A DNA stretch of 64,000 nt. Source: Cnuibacter physcomitrellae. GTDB lineage: Bacteria > Actinomycetota > Actinomycetes > Actinomycetales > Microbacteriaceae. The position numbers and the translations under genes were made by a program. Under the pieces are notes generated by a model that saw nothing but the letters and a program-made list of their open reading frames with translations, was not told the origin of the DNA and made no database searches. The stretch covers positions 1,986,214-2,050,213 of the forward strand of contig NZ_BMHD01000001.1 in NCBI RefSeq assembly GCF_014640535.1. The letters are read 5' to 3'. Shown piece after piece: positions 16,823 to 25,907 of this stretch. The stretch's first letter is position 1. Each line of letters begins with the position of its first letter.

Positions 16823-16978
16823 TCAGCGGGCGTAGAAGTACGGCACCGGCTGGGCACGGTCCTCGGGGGCGAGCGAGTCGTTCGTGGGGCACGCGGCGTA
16901 GCCGTCGCGGACGACCAGAAGCACCGCGAAGACGGCCGCCCAGAGGGCCAGGGCCGCGAGGAGGATGAGGAAGAACAT
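16823..16978 (-). CDS. 51-aa single-pass membrane protein
   Basis: One N-terminal helix (FFLILLAALALWAAVFAVLLVV) followed by a short polar tail with one Cys. I chose ATG 16978 because AAAGGCGG lies at proper spacing; the longer frame to 17029 has no ribosome site. It converges on the ABM gene. Function unknown. Confidence 0.65.
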   Translation of the reverse strand: MFFLILLAALALWAAVFAVLLVVRDGYAACPTNDSLAPEDRAQPVPYFYAR

Positions 16979-17244
16979 GGCGTCCGCCTTTCGTCGGGCC
17001 GGAGGCTCTCCCTCCGACGCCCACGACACTCCTCGCTAAGGCCCCCGGCGCTCATCGGGCGTCCGTCCTATCTCGTCCCGCCGCGGCGGCGTCGCCCTGA
17101 GCCGTCCTGGCCTCGGCGACGCTGACGCTCGGGCGGCGGCGGTGGACGCCTCACAGGGGCGCATCCCCATTCCTGCACACGGGGCCTCCACGACGCAGCT
17201 CTCTACAGTCCGGGCGACCGCGCCGGAGGGCGCGCATCCGCCGG

Positions 17245-17250
17245 TAGAAT
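17245..17250 (+). promoter_or_regulatory. -10 element of purL
   Basis: TAGAAT lies 39 bases upstream of GTG 17290; a GGAG ribosome site near 17277 shows this gene has a short leader, unlike many others here. Confidence 0.5.
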
Positions 17251-17289
17251 CGACGCGCACCGCCCCTCGAACGTCAGGAGCACGGCCGC

Positions 17290-19665
17290 GTGAGCACCGC
17301 CGAGACCCCGAGCGCCCCCTCGACCGACGCGACCCCCGCCGGCGGCACCGCCGGTACCGTCGCCGACCGCACCGCGGTCGCCGACACCGTCGCGAACGCG
17401 ATCGCCACCCCCGAGCGCGAGCAGCCGTACGGCGCGCTCGGCCTGAAGCCCGACGAGTACGAGCGGATCCGCGAGATCCTCGGGCGCCGACCCACGAGCG
17501 GCGAGCTGGCCATGTACTCGGTCATGTGGAGCGAGCACTGCTCCTACAAGTCGTCGAAGGTGTACCTGCGCCAGTTCGGGCAGAAGGTCTCCCCCGCCAT
17601 GAAGAAGAACCTCATGGTCGGCATGGGCGAGAACGCCGGCGTGGTCGACGTCGGTGAGGGCTGGGCCGTCACGTTCAAGGTCGAGAGCCACAACCATCCG
17701 TCGTACATCGAGCCCTTCCAGGGCGCGGCCACCGGCGTCGGCGGCATCGTGCGCGACATCATCTCGATGGGCGCTCGTCCGGTCGCGGTGATGGACCAGC
17801 TGCGCTTCGGCTCGATCGAGGAGGCCGACACCGCGCGCGTCGTGCACGGCGTCACCAGCGGCATCTCGTTCTACGGCAACTGCCTCGGCCTGCCGAACAT
17901 CGGGGGCGAGACGTACTTCGACCCGGTGTACCAGGGCAATCCGCTGGTCAACGCGCTGAGCGTCGGGGTGCTCCGCCACGAGGACCTCCACCTCGCGAAC
18001 GCCCGCGGCGTCGGCAACAAGGTCGTGCTCTTCGGCGCCCGCACGGGCGGCGACGGCATCGGCGGCGCCTCCATCCTCGCGTCCGACACGTTCTCCGCGG
18101 GCGGGCCGACCAAGCGCCCCGCCGTGCAGGTCGGCGACCCGTTCGCCGAGAAGGTGCTCATCGAGTGCTGCCTCGAGCTCTACCGCGACGAGCTGGTGCA
18201 GGGCATCCAAGACCTGGGCGCCGCGGGCATCTCGTGCGCCACGTCCGAGCTCGCCTCCAACGGCGACGGCGGCATGTTCATCGAGCTCGACCGGGTGCTC
18301 CTCCGCGACCCCACGCTCACGGCCGAGGAGATCCTCATGTCCGAGAGCCAGGAGCGGATGATGGCGGTGGTCGAGCCGTCGAAGCTCGACGCCTTCCTCG
18401 CCGTCACCGCGAAGTGGGACGTCGAGACCAGCGTCCTCGGCGAGGTCACCGACACCGGCCGGCTCGTGATCCACTGGCACGGCGAGGAGATCGTCAACGT
18501 CGACCCGCGCACCGTCGCGGTCGACGGCCCGGTCTACGAGCGCCCGGTCGAGTATCCGTCGTGGATCGACGAGCTGCAGGCGTCCTCGGCCGCGTCGCTG
18601 CCGCGCTCGACCTCGGGCGACGACCTCCGCGACGAGTTCCTCCGGCTCATCGCCTCGCCGAACATGGCGTCGAAGGAGTGGATCACCAACCAGTACGACC
18701 GCTACGTCCTCGGCAACACCGCGCTGTCCTACCCCGACGACGGCGGCATGATCCGCGTCGACGAGGAGTCGGGCCTCGGCTTCGCCCTCGCGGCGGACGC
18801 GAACGGCCGGTACTGCCAGCTCGACCCGTACCAGGGCGCCCAGCTCGCCCTCGCGGAGGCGTACCGCAACGTCGCCGTGACCGGCGCGCAGCCCGTCGCG
18901 GTCTCCGACTGCCTCAACTTCGGCAGCCCGGAGAACCCCGAGGTGATGTGGCAGTTCTCGCAGGCCGTCACCGGCCTGGCCGACGCCTGCCTCGAGATGG
19001 AGATCCCCGTCACCGGCGGGAACGTCTCGTTCTACAACCAGACCGGGACCGCCCCCATCCACCCCACCCCCGTGGTCGCGGTGCTGGGCGTGATCGACGA
19101 CGTCGCCCGCCGCATCCCGTCCGGATGGCAGGACGACGGCGACAACCTCTACCTCCTCGGCGTCACCCGCTCCGAGCTCGACGGGTCGGCGTGGGCCGGC
19201 GTCATCCACGACCACCTCGGGGGGCGGCCGCCCGCGGTGTCGCTCTCGTCCGAGGTGGAGCTGGCGGGGCTGCTGCAGGGCGCGGCGCTCGAGGCGCTCG
19301 TCGACTCGGCGCACGACCTGTCGGATGGCGGGCTCGCGCAGGCCCTCACCGAATCGGTGCTGCGCTTCGGGATCGGAGCCCGGGTCTGGCTCGACGAGAT
19401 CATCGATCGCGACGGCGTGTCCGCATCCGACGCCCTCTTCAGCGAGTCGACCGGGCGAGTGCTCGTCGCGGTGCCGCGGGAGGACGACGTGAAGTTCCGC
19501 GGACTCTGCGAGGGCCGTGGCTACCCCGTCCTGCGCGTGGGCGTGACGGATGCGGAGAGCGGCTCCCTCGAGGTGCAGGGGCTCTTCACGGTGCCGCTCG
19601 ACGAGCTCGGCGCCGCCCACCGCGGCACCCTCCCCGCCCACTTCGGCCCCGTCGTCGGCGGCTAG
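17290..19665 (+). CDS. purL: phosphoribosylformylglycinamidine synthase subunit PurL
   Basis: Fourth step of de novo purine synthesis: ATP-dependent conversion of FGAR to FGAM, working with PurQ and PurS. 791 aa, slightly long because of a low-complexity N-terminal extension of about 40 residues (Thr/Ala-rich). The core begins at [21 protein letters not shown]. Diagnostic blocks are [33 protein letters not shown] near residue 130, [12 protein letters not shown]-type loop ([12 protein letters not shown]) and [14 protein letters not shown] 17290 has a GGAG site. PurQ and PurS are not in the window. Confidence 0.96.
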   Translation: MSTAETPSAPSTDATPAGGTAGTVADRTAVADTVANAIATPEREQPYGALGLKPDEYERIREILGRRPTSGELAMYSVMWSEHCSYKSSKVYLRQFGQKVSPAMKKNLMVGMGENAGVVDVGEGWAVTFKVESHNHPSYIEPFQGAATGVGGIVRDIISMGARPVAVMDQLRFGSIEEADTARVVHGVTSGISFYGNCLGLPNIGGETYFDPVYQGNPLVNALSVGVLRHEDLHLANARGVGNKVVLFGARTGGDGIGGASILASDTFSAGGPTKRPAVQVGDPFAEKVLIECCLELYRDELVQGIQDLGAAGISCATSELASNGDGGMFIELDRVLLRDPTLTAEEILMSESQERMMAVVEPSKLDAFLAVTAKWDVETSVLGEVTDTGRLVIHWHGEEIVNVDPRTVAVDGPVYERPVEYPSWIDELQASSAASLPRSTSGDDLRDEFLRLIASPNMASKEWITNQYDRYVLGNTALSYPDDGGMIRVDEESGLGFALAADANGRYCQLDPYQGAQLALAEAYRNVAVTGAQPVAVSDCLNFGSPENPEVMWQFSQAVTGLADACLEMEIPVTGGNVSFYNQTGTAPIHPTPVVAVLGVIDDVARRIPSGWQDDGDNLYLLGVTRSELDGSAWAGVIHDHLGGRPPAVSLSSEVELAGLLQGAALEALVDSAHDLSDGGLAQALTESVLRFGIGARVWLDEIIDRDGVSASDALFSESTGRVLVAVPREDDVKFRGLCEGRGYPVLRVGVTDAESGSLEVQGLFTVPLDELGAAHRGTLPAHFGPVVGG

Positions 19666-20023
19666 CCCGCCCCCGGCGTCGGCTGCCGCGGGCGGCGGCT
19701 GCGCGGGGGGGGCCTGCGTGGGTGGTGGCCTACGTGGGCGGTGGTCGCGGGGCGGTGGTCGCGCGGGCGGTGGCTACCGGTAGCGCCCGACCCCGTGCGT
19801 TCGCCCGGTCGCCCCCTCGTTTCGCTGCCAATTTGGCGTTTCGCGGGGTCAGTGGGAACGCGAAACGCCGAACAGGCCGCGAAAGCCGCGGTGGCGGGCA
19901 CGTGCGCCATGCCCACGCTGTTCCGCCACGTCGATCGGGGTGGCGGAACCACGTGGGGGTGGCGGAACCACGTGGGGGTGGCGGAACCACCTCGGGGTGG
20001 CGGAAGTGGGGGAGGATGAGAGC
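19666..20023. repeat. purL downstream gap: families C and D repeats
   Basis: A G/C-rich drift of GTGGGCGGTGG-like units (19690-19780) is followed by the family C hairpin (19835-19869) and by four close copies of GGTGGCGGAACCACGTGG-type sequence (19921-20010). TTCCGCCAC (19921-19929) and GTGGCGGAA (19940-19948) form the first stem. No credible gene. Confidence 0.75.
19835..19869. repeat. family C hairpin, copy 1
   Basis: GGCGTTTCGCG and CGCGAAACGCC pair perfectly over 11 bases. About 60 bases around it match, in inverted orientation, the element at 25825-25890. Confidence 0.8.
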
Positions 20024-20236
20024 ATGAGCGACACCAACGTGCCCGACGACACCTCGCCCGACGACCGCGACTTCGCCGACGACCCCGAGACGCAGCAGCG
20101 CCTCAAGGAGGAGAACGACCGCGATCTCGGCGTCGACCCCTTCTTCGCCGGTGCCGACATCACGGAGAGCGACGGTCCCGACCTCGAGGCCGGCGACGAC
20201 CTCGACACCGGCGCGGGCCTCCCCCGCCGCGACTGA
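20024..20236 (+). CDS. small acidic hypothetical protein
   Basis: 70 aa, rich in Asp and Glu ([19 protein letters not shown] at the start), with a central [17 protein letters not shown]-like amphipathic segment ([17 protein letters not shown]). No membrane helix. GGAGG overlaps a GAGGAT hexamer six bases before ATG, so either an SD-led or a leaderless start is possible. Unknown function. Confidence 0.65.
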   Translation: MSDTNVPDDTSPDDRDFADDPETQQRLKEENDRDLGVDPFFAGADITESDGPDLEAGDDLDTGAGLPRRD

Positions 20237-20576
20237 GGCCCACCCCACCCGGCATTTCGCCATGGCGCTGGCCTTTCGCCATACGCATGCAGGTGGCGAA
20301 AGGTCAGCAGGGTGGCGGAATCGAGGGAGCACGCCCGTCCGCCGGGGCCCGGGCATCGAGCAGCCGTGGGCGCCGGTGGCGAGGAGCACGCGGGCACGGG
20401 TCAGGGTGCCTCGACGAGGAGCCCACGGGCACGGGTCAGGGTGCCTCGACGAGGAGCCCACGGGCACGGGTCCAGGCGCCCTCGACGAGGAGCCCACGGG
20501 CACGGGTCCAGGCGCCCGTGACGAGGAGTCGACGGGCCGGGTCACGCGCCGGCGGCGGGCAGTGCGCGGTCGCGGG
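20237..20576. repeat. convergent gap with hairpin and five-unit 36-bp array
   Basis: CCTTTCGCCA (20272-20281) pairs perfectly with TGGCGAAAGG (20294-20303), a likely terminator. From about 20380 to 20545 a 35-36 base unit GACGAGGAGCCCACGGGCAC + GGGTCAGGGTGCCTC repeats about five times. The two flanking genes converge here. Nothing coding is convincing. Confidence 0.8.
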
Positions 20577-20906
20577 TCAGGCGCCCTCGACGATGGCGGT
20601 GAGCGCCGCGAGGTGGCGGCGGAGCGCGGCGCGGCCGTCGGGAGACACCCGTAGCCACGTGCGCGGACGCTTCCCCACGTAGCCCTTGCGGACCTCGACG
20701 TACCCGGCGTCCTCGAGGGCGCTGACCTGCTTGCTGAGCGCGGAGTCGCTCAGCTCGATCAGATCGCGGAGGGCGGCGAACTCCATCTCGTCGACCCGCG
20801 AGAGGGCGGCCACGATGCTCAGGCGGATGGGGGCGGTGAGCACCGCATCCGTCGCATGCCTCGGATGCGTGGCACGACCCGTCTCGCGAGAGGGGGCGTC
20901 GCTCAC
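20577..20906 (-). CDS. winged-helix transcriptional regulator (HTH_34/ArsR-like)
   Basis: 109-aa single-domain regulator. The pattern VLTAPIRLSIVAALSRVDEMEFAAL then LIELSDSALSKQVSALEDAGYV is the 'winged helix DNA-binding' type often paired with a small membrane protein. Start GTG 20906 overlaps the stop of the upstream membrane-protein gene (GTGA), so the two are co-translated. The palindrome at 21384-21398 in the shared promoter is the likely operator. Confidence 0.85.
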   Translation of the reverse strand: MSDAPSRETGRATHPRHATDAVLTAPIRLSIVAALSRVDEMEFAALRDLIELSDSALSKQVSALEDAGYVEVRKGYVGKRPRTWLRVSPDGRAALRRHLAALTAIVEGA

Positions 20907-21346
20907 CGGTTCCCCCGGATGCTGCCGAGGACCGCGAGCGGGGCGGCCGTGAGCACCGCGAGGGGAACCCAGAGCCAGAGCGACCGCTCGTCGACGAGGA
21001 ACGACAGCGCCAGCGCGATCGCGAACACCCCCATCGACGAGGCCAGGCCGATCGAGTACCGCCGGATCCAGCCCGCGGGCGTGAGCTTCCGCCCCAGGTT
21101 GTAGACCGTGGTCGCGAGCACGATCCCCACGGCGTAGACGCCGACGATGAGCGCAGCCGTCGGGCCGTCGGCCGTCGGGAAGAGGAACACCGAGGCCAGG
21201 AGGAACCCGGCCAGAAGCAGGCCGATCGCCACGCTGGTCGCCGCGCCGATCCAGGCTCCGCGGGAGGCGGCGGCGCCTCGGTCGGCCGCGTCCTCGGCCG
21301 TGGCGAGCAGCTCGCGGGCGGTGTCGGGGGTCATGTGGTCGGTCAT
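20903..21346 (-). CDS. four-helix membrane protein paired with regulator
   Basis: 147 aa with about four transmembrane segments and a short N-terminal soluble stretch (MTPDTARELLATAEDAADRG). ATG 21346 follows GAGGAGG at good distance; an upstream ATG at 21379 has no ribosome site. Pairing of such a protein with a small wHTH regulator is common in Gram-positives, often for envelope stress or exporter control. No specific function can be given. Confidence 0.78.
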   Translation of the reverse strand: MTDHMTPDTARELLATAEDAADRGAAASRGAWIGAATSVAIGLLLAGFLLASVFLFPTADGPTAALIVGVYAVGIVLATTVYNLGRKLTPAGWIRRYSIGLASSMGVFAIALALSFLVDERSLWLWVPLAVLTAAPLAVLGSIRGNR

Positions 21347-21383
21347 CTCAGCCTCCTCATCGGTGTGTTCCTCGAGCATATAG

Positions 21384-21398
21384 TTTCCATGATGGAAA
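21384..21398. promoter_or_regulatory. perfect operator TTTCCAT-G-ATGGAAA
   Basis: A 7-1-7 perfect inverted repeat 38 bases upstream of the membrane-protein/regulator operon. Its rare AT-rich content stands out, and the small wHTH protein encoded in that operon is the obvious candidate binder. Confidence 0.7.
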
Positions 21399-21435
21399 GT
21401 ACAGTCGAAGTGGCGAGCTGATGCACCAGTTGAAG

Positions 21436-21454
21436 TGAGGGTAGCCTCGCCTCA
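21436..21454 (+). promoter_or_regulatory. DtxR/IdeR-like box over leaderless promoter
   Basis: TGAGGGTAGCCTCGCCTCA matches the DtxR box pattern TWAGGTTAGSCTAACCTWA at 14 of 19 positions by my alignment and is itself a partial palindrome. It covers the TAGCCT -10 (21442-21447), which ends six bases before ATG 21454. Confidence 0.6.
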
Positions 21455-22236
21455 TGGCGTTCAAGGATGCGAAGACCTTCGACACCCGCTGCGTGGTCGA
21501 GGTCGCCCGCACGGCCCGGGTGACCCCGTCGATGGTGCGGATCACCGTCGCCGGCGAACAGCTCGGCGCCCTCGAGCACCGCGGCTTCGACCACTGGTTC
21601 CGGCTGTTCCTCCCGCGCGACGGGGAGACGAACTTCGACCTCCCCGCGCGCATGGACCTCCGCGGATACATCGGCTACCTGCGCATGCCCAAGGAGACCC
21701 GCCCGCCGATGCGCAATTACACGGTGCGCGAGTTCCGGCCGGATGCGCGGGAGCTCGACATCGACTTCGTCGCCCACGGCGACACCGGGCCCGCTTCCCG
21801 CTTCGCGCTCTCCGCGCAGGTCGGCGACCGGCTCGCGCTCGTCGACCAGGGCTGCGGATGGGACCCCGTCCCGGCGGACTGGACGCTCCTCGTCGCCGAC
21901 GAGACGGGCCTGCCCGCCGTCCTCGGCATCCTGCGCGACATGCCGCGGACGGCGGTCGGGCACGCGTTCATCGAGGTACCGCACGCCGACGACGCACAGC
22001 CCGCCGACGCTCCCCCGGGGATGAGCCTGAGCTGGGTCGTGCGGTCGGCGGCCGATCGGCCGGGGGCGCGGGTCGTCGAGGCGGTGCAGTCGGCCGCGCT
22101 CCCCTCGGGCACGCCGTACGCGTACCTCGTCGGAGAGCAGTCGATCCCCACCACACTGCGCCGCTGGCTCGTGGGCCGCGGTGTGCCGAAGTCGAACATC
22201 ACGTTCACCGGATACTGGCGCCTCGGCAAGCGCTGA
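21454..22236 (+). CDS. siderophore-interacting protein (FAD-linked ferric reductase)
   Basis: Reduces ferric siderophores in the cytosol to release iron; 260 aa, usual length. FAD-binding motif RNYTVR (MRNYTVREFRPD) and the NAD(P)H-side LLVADETGLPAVLGIL and AYLVGEQSIPTTLRRWL blocks with the final GYW are diagnostic of the SIP family. A DtxR-like box overlaps its promoter, so iron- or manganese-dependent repression is likely; a DtxR-family gene lies at 63098. Confidence 0.92.
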   Translation: MAFKDAKTFDTRCVVEVARTARVTPSMVRITVAGEQLGALEHRGFDHWFRLFLPRDGETNFDLPARMDLRGYIGYLRMPKETRPPMRNYTVREFRPDARELDIDFVAHGDTGPASRFALSAQVGDRLALVDQGCGWDPVPADWTLLVADETGLPAVLGILRDMPRTAVGHAFIEVPHADDAQPADAPPGMSLSWVVRSAADRPGARVVEAVQSAALPSGTPYAYLVGEQSIPTTLRRWLVGRGVPKSNITFTGYWRLGKR

Positions 22237-22292
22237 CTCGCCCCGCTCGGGCGCCGGGGCGGGGCTGCTCGGCGGAGACGGGTGTCGCTCGA

Positions 22293-22347
22293 GCACCGAT
22301 TCTCCCGCACCGCCGCGGCATCCTCGACGCTCCCGCCGAATCGGTGC
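22293..22347. terminator. inverted repeat in convergent gap
   Basis: GCACCGATTC (22293-22302) pairs perfectly with GAATCGGTGC (22338-22347) between the SIP gene and chorismate mutase. The GAATCGGTGC block also occurs in the 9.2-9.5 kb array. Confidence 0.7.
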
Positions 22348-22379
22348 GCTGGCGGCGGCGCCCCCGCACGGGCATGGGG

Positions 22380-22724
22380 CTACTCGGAAGAGCCGGTGAC
22401 CTCCGCGATGCGCTCGTGGTGGTGGATCACCTCGGCGATGATGAAGTTCAGGAACTTCTCCGCGAAGGCCGGGTCGAGGTGCGACTCCTCGGCGAGAGCG
22501 CGCAGGCGGGCGATCTGCCGCGCCTCGCGGTCGGGGTCGGCCGGCGGCAGACCGAACTGGGCCTTGAGATAGCCCACGTGCTGCGTGAACTTGAACCGCT
22601 CCGCGAGCATGTGGATCACGGCAGCGTCGATGTTGTCGATGCTCTGGCGGATGTTCTCGAGCCGGGTGTGGACATCCGCATCCGTATCGAACACGTTGCG
22701 GATCGTCGCGCCCTCGTCAACCAT
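22380..22724 (-). CDS. aroQ: chorismate mutase (AroQ type)
   Basis: Converts chorismate to prephenate for Phe/Tyr synthesis. 114-aa all-helical AroQ-fold protein; RLENIRQSIDNIDAAVIHML, AERFKFTQHVGYLKAQ and ADPDREARQIARLR supply the expected Arg/Lys/Glu active-site pattern. TAGAGT (22731-22736, coding sense) ends six bases before ATG 22724, a leaderless promoter. Free-standing, not fused to a dehydratase. Confidence 0.9.
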   Translation of the reverse strand: MVDEGATIRNVFDTDADVHTRLENIRQSIDNIDAAVIHMLAERFKFTQHVGYLKAQFGLPPADPDREARQIARLRALAEESHLDPAFAEKFLNFIIAEVIHHHERIAEVTGSSE

Positions 22725-22746
22725 GCGTCGACTCTAGCGGCCCGGC

Positions 22747-23730
22747 TCAGCCGGGGCTGACAGCCTTCCGTGAACGCGTGAAGCGCCCGAGGCGGAGGCG
22801 CCGCTGCGCCAGGAGGATGCCCAGGAACACCAGCAGCGCCCCGAGCGGCTCGTGCCAGCTCAGGCTCTCGCCCAGCACGAGGATGCCGAGGGCGACGCCG
22901 ACGACGGGCGTGACGTAGGTGACCGTGGACGTGGCCGTCGGACCCCAGTTGTCGAGCACGTTCATGTACCAGACGTAGGCGACACCGGTGCCGAGGATGC
23001 CGAGGGCGAGCAGCGACGACACGACGGGCAGCGACAGCTCCACCGGGCCGATCGCGAGGAAGGGAGTGAGCACGAGCATGACCACCGCGCCCATGCCGAT
23101 CTGCAGGAACGCCGCGGCCAGTCCCTTCACACCGTGCGGAGCGGCGAACCGGCGGATGTAGCCGAACGAGAACCCGTAGCAGACGGCGGACCCGATGCAG
23201 GCGAGCTGACCCGCCAGCTCGAGGACGGGAGACCCCTCGGCAGCCGCGGACGGCACGAACCGCCAGGGCCCGATGATCACGATCACTCCGAGGATGCCGA
23301 CCACCACCCCGGCGATCTGCGCGCGATCGAGCCTCTCGACCCGGAAGGCGAGCGTGACCAGCAGGGCCGTGGTGATGGGGGTCACGGCGTTGTAGATGCT
23401 GGCGAGGCCCGACGACACGTACTGCTCGGCCCACGAGAACAGCAGGTAGGGCACGACGCATCCGCTCAGCCCGACCACGACGAAGTGGAGGTACACGATC
23501 GGGTTCCGCGGCAGTCGCGTGCGCGTGACGAGGACGATCACCCCGAGCGCGAGCGCGCCCAGCACGACCCGGGACCACGCGACCTGCCCGAACGAGACGC
23601 CCTCGAGCGCCACCTTCATGAAGAGGAAGCTGCCACCCCAGAGCAGCCCGAGCAGGACGAACTGGATCGTCACCGACGACCGAGCGGCAGACCGCGGTGC
23701 TTCGGGGCGGGGTGGTGCAGGGTGGCTCAC
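22747..23730 (-). CDS. EamA/DMT-family transporter
   Basis: 327-aa drug/metabolite-type permease with ten transmembrane segments in two EamA repeats (about residues 22-160 and 175-310). LLWGGSFLFMKVAL at the start and WGPTATSTVTYVTPVVGVALG near the end are typical. TAGTGT (coding sense, 23737-23742) is six bases before GTG 23730. Likely exporter; substrate unknown. Confidence 0.88.
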   Translation of the reverse strand: MSHPAPPRPEAPRSAARSSVTIQFVLLGLLWGGSFLFMKVALEGVSFGQVAWSRVVLGALALGVIVLVTRTRLPRNPIVYLHFVVVGLSGCVVPYLLFSWAEQYVSSGLASIYNAVTPITTALLVTLAFRVERLDRAQIAGVVVGILGVIVIIGPWRFVPSAAAEGSPVLELAGQLACIGSAVCYGFSFGYIRRFAAPHGVKGLAAAFLQIGMGAVVMLVLTPFLAIGPVELSLPVVSSLLALGILGTGVAYVWYMNVLDNWGPTATSTVTYVTPVVGVALGILVLGESLSWHEPLGALLVFLGILLAQRRLRLGRFTRSRKAVSPG

Positions 23731-23742
23731 CCGGCGACACTA

Positions 23743-24454
23743 CCGTCCGCCGCCGACGCCCAGCCCCGCGGATGCGGACCCCGCCCGACCTTGGCAGTCC
23801 CGTACCCGAGATTGGCAGCCGCAGGGCACGTAGCGACGGCGTCACTGACCGACGCACCACCGCCGTGGTCGGACACCGCGGGTTCCGCCCGCTCAGCGTG
23901 CGGACACCGCCGTGACGGCCGCCACGACACCCGGAGCGGGCGCAACCCGCGGCACACACCTGCGCCGAGGATGACCGGCCGAGAGAGCGGCGGAGCGAGC
24001 CCAGCCCGGCTAGAAGGAGAGAACCGCGGGTTCCGCCCGCCCAGCGTGCGGACACCGCCGTGACGGCGGTGACGCCACCCGCAACGGGCGGAACCCGCGG
24101 GCCATACCGGCGCCGGATGCCCGGCCGAGAGAGCGGCGGGGTGAGCCCAGCCCGGCCAGAAGGAGACACCGCGGGTTCCGCCCGCCCAGCGTGCGGACAA
24201 CGCCCTGACGGCGACGTCGACGCGCGGAGCGGGCGCAACCCGCGGGCCACACCGGCGCCGGATGCCCGGCCGAGAGAGCGGCGGAGCGAGCCCAGCCCGG
24301 CCAGAAGGAGACAACCGCGGGTTCCGCCCGCGCAGCGGCCCTACACCGCCGTGACGGCCGCCACGCCACCCGGAGCGGGCGCAACCCGCAGCACGGCCGG
24401 CAAAGCGGACCAGCACGGGCCGGCGAGGCCGCCCGGGCGGACGGAGAGGGGCGG
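23743..24454. repeat. four-unit array of about 146-bp hairpin units (family E)
   Basis: Units begin near 23874, 24022, 24167 and 24313 with ACCGCGGGTTCCGCCCG, followed by an inner GACACCGCCGTGACGGCC hairpin, the closing arm CGGGCGNAACCCGCGG, GCACACCGGCGCCGGATGCC, then GGCCGAGAGAGCGGCGG and AGCCCAGCCCGGCCAGAAGG. Outer arms pair over about 16 bases around a 50-60 base interior. Open frames on both strands are compositional. The same arms recur at 56.6-56.9 kb. Confidence 0.88.
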
Positions 24455-25096
24455 CTAGCGCGGCTCGACGACCACGGGGCCGGCGGCGGCCTGCGACGCG
24501 ACGCGCTCGACCAGGGCCTCGCGCACGGTCGGCCACTCGTCGACGATGATCGAGAACACCGCCGAGTCGCGCCACGAGCCGTCGGCGCGCGGCATGTCGC
24601 GGCGCACGATCCCCTCGAAGGTGGCGCCGAGCTTGGCGATCGCCGCGCGCGAGCGGGTGTTCAGCACATCCGCCTGGATCTTGACCCGCCCGAACCCGTG
24701 CGCGAAGGCGTGATCGAGCAGCAGCAGCTTGGCCTCGGGGTTCACGACGGTGCCCCAGACGCGCGGGTCGTAGGCCGTCCAGCCGATGTGGGCGTGCTCG
24801 AGGCGCTCGTCGAAGTCGCCCAGGGTGGTGGTGCCCACGAGGGTGCCGTCCGAGGGGCCGCCCGAGACGCGGATCGCGAACGGCCGCCCCGCCTCCCACG
24901 AGTAGTAGCCCGCGGCCCAGGCGCTGAACCCCTCGAGCGTGTCGCGGTACCCGGCCGCGCCGCCGCCGTAGCCCCCGGCGAACACCTCAGGGCGGGCGAT
25001 CGCGGCGAAGAGCTCGGGCACATCCGCCTCCGTCATCGGGTCGAGACGGATGCGCGTGCCCTGCAGCGAGGCGGGCTCAGGTCGGCGGGCGGTCAT
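24455..25096 (-). CDS. GNAT N-acetyltransferase (RimJ/RimL type)
   Basis: 213-aa acetyl-CoA-dependent acyltransferase. The core runs RIRLDPMTEADVPELFAAI to RVKIQADVLNTRSRAAIAKLG, with GTTTLGDFDERLEHAHIGW preceding the CoA loop and the RIMJ-like N-T-R-S-R-A-A-I-A-K-L-G helix. ATG 25096 begins just upstream; the longer frame to 25318 has no start signal. Substrate may be a protein N terminus or small amine. Confidence 0.88.
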   Translation of the reverse strand: MTARRPEPASLQGTRIRLDPMTEADVPELFAAIARPEVFAGGYGGGAAGYRDTLEGFSAWAAGYYSWEAGRPFAIRVSGGPSDGTLVGTTTLGDFDERLEHAHIGWTAYDPRVWGTVVNPEAKLLLLDHAFAHGFGRVKIQADVLNTRSRAAIAKLGATFEGIVRRDMPRADGSWRDSAVFSIIVDEWPTVREALVERVASQAAAGPVVVEPR

Positions 25097-25183
25097 CCCC
25101 CCAGTCTGGCATCCGCCCAGCCCCCGCAGCCGACCGGCTCGAGCATCCGGGCGGGTCTTGCGGGGTCGTCGCCCTATGCCACG

Positions 25184-25801
25184 ATGGACCCCATGGGCAC
25201 CGTCGCCATGTTCTCCCAGTCCGCCTCGGCGTTCCACGCACTCGTGGAACGCATCGACGACGCGCAATGGGAGCAGCCGGCGCTCGGCGTGTGGGACCTC
25301 CGCGGCCTCGTCGGGCACACGACCCGCGCCATCCTCACCGTGGAGGGCTACCTCGCCCTGGATGACCCGGGCTTCGAGAGCGTGCCCGACGCCGAGGGCT
25401 ACTACGGCCGCGTCTACCGCGACCTCGGCTCACCGGACGAGGTCGCGGCGCGGGGCGTCGAGGCCGGCGTGTGGCTGGGCGACGATCCGGCGCAGGCCGT
25501 GCACGACGCGATCGGACGCGCGATGGCCGCCATCGACGCCGCTCCCGCCGAGCGGATCGTGTCGATCGGCGGGCTGGGCATCCGCCTGCCCGAGTACCTG
25601 CGCACGCGCGTGTTCGAGCTCGTGGTCCACTCGATCGACATCGCGAACGCGATCGGCGTGCCGCACGGGCAGCCGCAGCCGGCGGTCATGGCCACGCTCG
25701 AGCTGGCGGCGGGCATCGCGGCCATGCGCGGCCAGGGCGAGGAGCTGCTCATGGCCCTCACGGGCCGCCGCGCCCTCCCCGAGGGCTACTCGGTCGTCTG
25801 A
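25184..25801 (+). CDS. maleylpyruvate isomerase/DinB-fold, mycothiol-type protein
   Basis: 205-aa protein of the TIGR03083-like family (mycothiol-dependent maleylpyruvate isomerase N-terminal domain). FHALVERIDDAQWEQPALG and the LRGLVGHTTRAIL segment carry the conserved W-x-x-R/H pattern, and ELVVHSIDIANAIG supplies the third metal-site His. Many actinobacterial members have no known substrate. Start may be ATG 25184 or ATG 25193. Confidence 0.82.
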   Translation: MDPMGTVAMFSQSASAFHALVERIDDAQWEQPALGVWDLRGLVGHTTRAILTVEGYLALDDPGFESVPDAEGYYGRVYRDLGSPDEVAARGVEAGVWLGDDPAQAVHDAIGRAMAAIDAAPAERIVSIGGLGIRLPEYLRTRVFELVVHSIDIANAIGVPHGQPQPAVMATLELAAGIAAMRGQGEELLMALTGRRALPEGYSVV

Positions 25802-25824
25802 GCCCCCGCTGGGCGGGTTCTCGC

Positions 25825-25890
25825 GGCCTCTGTGACGTTCCGCTGCCCCACTGACCCCGCGAAACGCCACACAGGGCGCGAAACCAGCCG
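25825..25890. repeat. family C element, copy 2 (inverted)
   Basis: CCACTGACCCCGCGAAACGC at 25848-25867 is the exact reverse complement of bases in the hairpin at 19835-19855, and similarity continues for about 60 bases (CGCGGCCT, GCGCGAAAC). It lies between convergent genes. The left arm is degenerate, so the hairpin is weaker here. Confidence 0.8.
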
Positions 25891-25907
25891 CCCGGGGCGG
25901 GCCGGGG

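Noticed and set aside
17203-19641. 812-codon antisense frame over purL
   Set aside because: Absence of stops is due to high GC; composition is Arg/Glu/Val-rich without any motif, and purL is unmistakable on the other strand.
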